NCBI RefSeq assembly: GCF_030063285.1
Contig: NZ_JASISU010000002.1
Span: 62,001-126,000, forward strand
Direction of reading: 5' to 3'
DNA length: 64,000 nt
Source of the DNA: Pseudarthrobacter sp. PS3-L1
GTDB lineage: Bacteria > Actinomycetota > Actinomycetes > Actinomycetales > Micrococcaceae
Shown: positions 63,333 to 64,000 of the stretch, one piece after another
Position numbering within the stretch: position 1 is the stretch's first letter
Layout of the letters: every line of letters starts with the position of its first letter
Made by a program: the position numbers and the translations under genes
The notes under the pieces: generated by a model
Told to the model about the DNA's origin: nothing
Seen by the model: the letters and a program-made list of their open reading frames with translations, nothing else
The model's database searches: none

Positions 63333-63380
63333 GCCTCGTATCCTATTAGTTTCGAGGTACTTAGGTTATGCGACATCTGA
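63333..63380. repeat. Dispersed dyad repeat, partial copy R5
   Basis: Right core only: TTAGTTTCGAGGTACTTAGG (63346-63365) and TTATGCGACATC, closest to R3. Linked without a gap to the 142-bp repeat. Confidence 0.7.
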
Positions 63381-63446
63381 CCACCCAGGGAGTGCTAGAT
63401 ACGTGCCCGTTAGCCGATCCTTCGTCTGATGCTCGCGATATTCTGC

Positions 63447-63851
63447 TTACTCGCTGGCTACTAGCTCGATCTCGAAGCCGTCTGAGTTGAAGAGGTAAGC
63501 GGCATAGTGATCAGGGCCACCAGCGTGCGGGTACCTGTCCTGGAACAGCGGCATCCATCCGTAACGAGCGCTTTCCACGACAAGCACATCTACCTCTTTT
63601 TGGCTTCCGGCGTGGAACGCCAGGTGGTTGAGGCCTGGTGCTGTGCGCTCGTGTTGCCGGCCGCTCAAAGCCGGTGACTGTTCAGCCACTATGTAAGTCT
63701 GGTCAAGTCGCCAGCTGATTCCTGAATCCCAGCTTTGGTAGGTGGAGTATCCCAACCGGGGAAGAATCCAACCCCATTCCTGCTTGGCACGGTCTATGTC
63801 AGGGACCCACACCTCGATGTGGTGCAGGGATCCGGTGGGAGGGGTTTTCAT
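63447..63851 (-). CDS. VOC (glyoxalase) family protein
   Basis: 134 residues, one-domain glyoxalase fold. GSLHHIEVWVPDIDRAKQEW starts it, with the first metal histidine; LNHLAFHAGSQKEVD has the second; YAAYLFNSDGFEIELVASE ends it with the metal glutamate. Substrate unknown. ATG 63851 lies 150 bp before the end of the window, where nothing else can be assigned. Confidence 0.87.
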   Translation of the reverse strand: MKTPPTGSLHHIEVWVPDIDRAKQEWGWILPRLGYSTYQSWDSGISWRLDQTYIVAEQSPALSGRQHERTAPGLNHLAFHAGSQKEVDVLVVESARYGWMPLFQDRYPHAGGPDHYAAYLFNSDGFEIELVASE

Positions 63852-64000
63852 AGTGGGAGTCTTCCATGCTCTACGACGACTCTCGGGTGACCGATCCCTT
63901 AGCTGATCAGTGACATAGACGTGGATCGGACGCGATCCAAACGCGCGCCGAAACCTGTCGGTACATTAGCTGGCAATTCATTGATGGGAAACCAGCGGAC

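Noticed and set aside
53900..63851. Integron cassette array (attC sites) as the explanation for the repeats
   Set aside because: The repeats lack the paired RYYYAAC/GTTRRRY boxes of attC, gene orientation is mixed, and no integron integrase is visible. A serine-recombinase site fits better.
1..64000. CRISPR array or prophage
   Set aside because: No regularly spaced short repeats and no phage structural, integrase or lysis genes anywhere in the window.

Overview
The window is a high-GC actinobacterial chromosome segment, most likely from Arthrobacter or a close relative in the Micrococcaceae. This rests on gene order (ileS-folC-DUF4233-ndk; rplU-rpmA-obgE-proB-proA-nadD-rsfS), frequent GTG starts, an ileS T-box of the ultrashort actinobacterial type, and protein content. 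No species can be named from the sequence alone.

Positions 1 to about 38.6 kb are core chromosome. They hold the start of valS, an AGCS-type symporter, a short-chain dehydrogenase, a 2H phosphoesterase and an EEP-family membrane hydrolase. Next come T-box-ileS-folC-DUF4233-ndk, a VKOR-type protein, an RNase E/G and a TPP-riboswitch-controlled thiD-tenA fusion. The L21/L27/Obg/proline/NAD/ribosome-silencing block follows, then two identical tRNA-Ala(GGC) genes, a group of small genes, an rRNA methyltransferase, a ROK regulator and a six-gene MoxR/DUF58/VWA operon. Two genes here are broken: a DUF6325-type gene with an in-frame amber codon and a frameshifted flavoprotein gene.

Positions 38.6 to 45.5 kb are a scarred accessory zone. 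It contains an SDR / truncated SDR / TetR group with a palindromic operator over a TATAAT box, a 44-bp tandem duplication, a YwqK-like gene, an IS3-type orfA remnant, a terC gene behind a yybP-ykoY (manganese) riboswitch, and the left end of an IS21-type element.

Positions 45.5 to 53.9 kb are a self-contained organosulfur-scavenging module. A DszA/NtaA-type flavin monooxygenase sits behind a SAM-IV riboswitch. It converges on an operon of a peptide-type ABC importer plus a DszC/SfnB-type oxidoreductase behind a second, SAM-I-type riboswitch. A bidirectional hairpin separates the two. The design implies that low SAM (sulfur or methionine shortage) turns on import and oxidative attack of an unidentified sulfur compound.

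Positions 53.9 to 64 kb are by eye poorer in GC and look like an array of small accessory genes in both orientations: VOC proteins, DUF6226, alpha/beta hydrolase, SUMF1-like, GNATs, HAD. Several are decayed (a DUF2268 protease, an Imm5-type immunity gene, a small membrane protein next to a 17-G tract). The genes are punctuated by imperfect 110-150 bp dyad-rich repeats at about 55.2, 57.5, 58.1, 59.6 and 63.3 kb, whose cores resemble serine-resolvase crossover sites. A 142-bp relative of the last copy lies at 41.84 kb. This cassette-like organisation, with no recombinase gene in view, is the least explained structure in the window.
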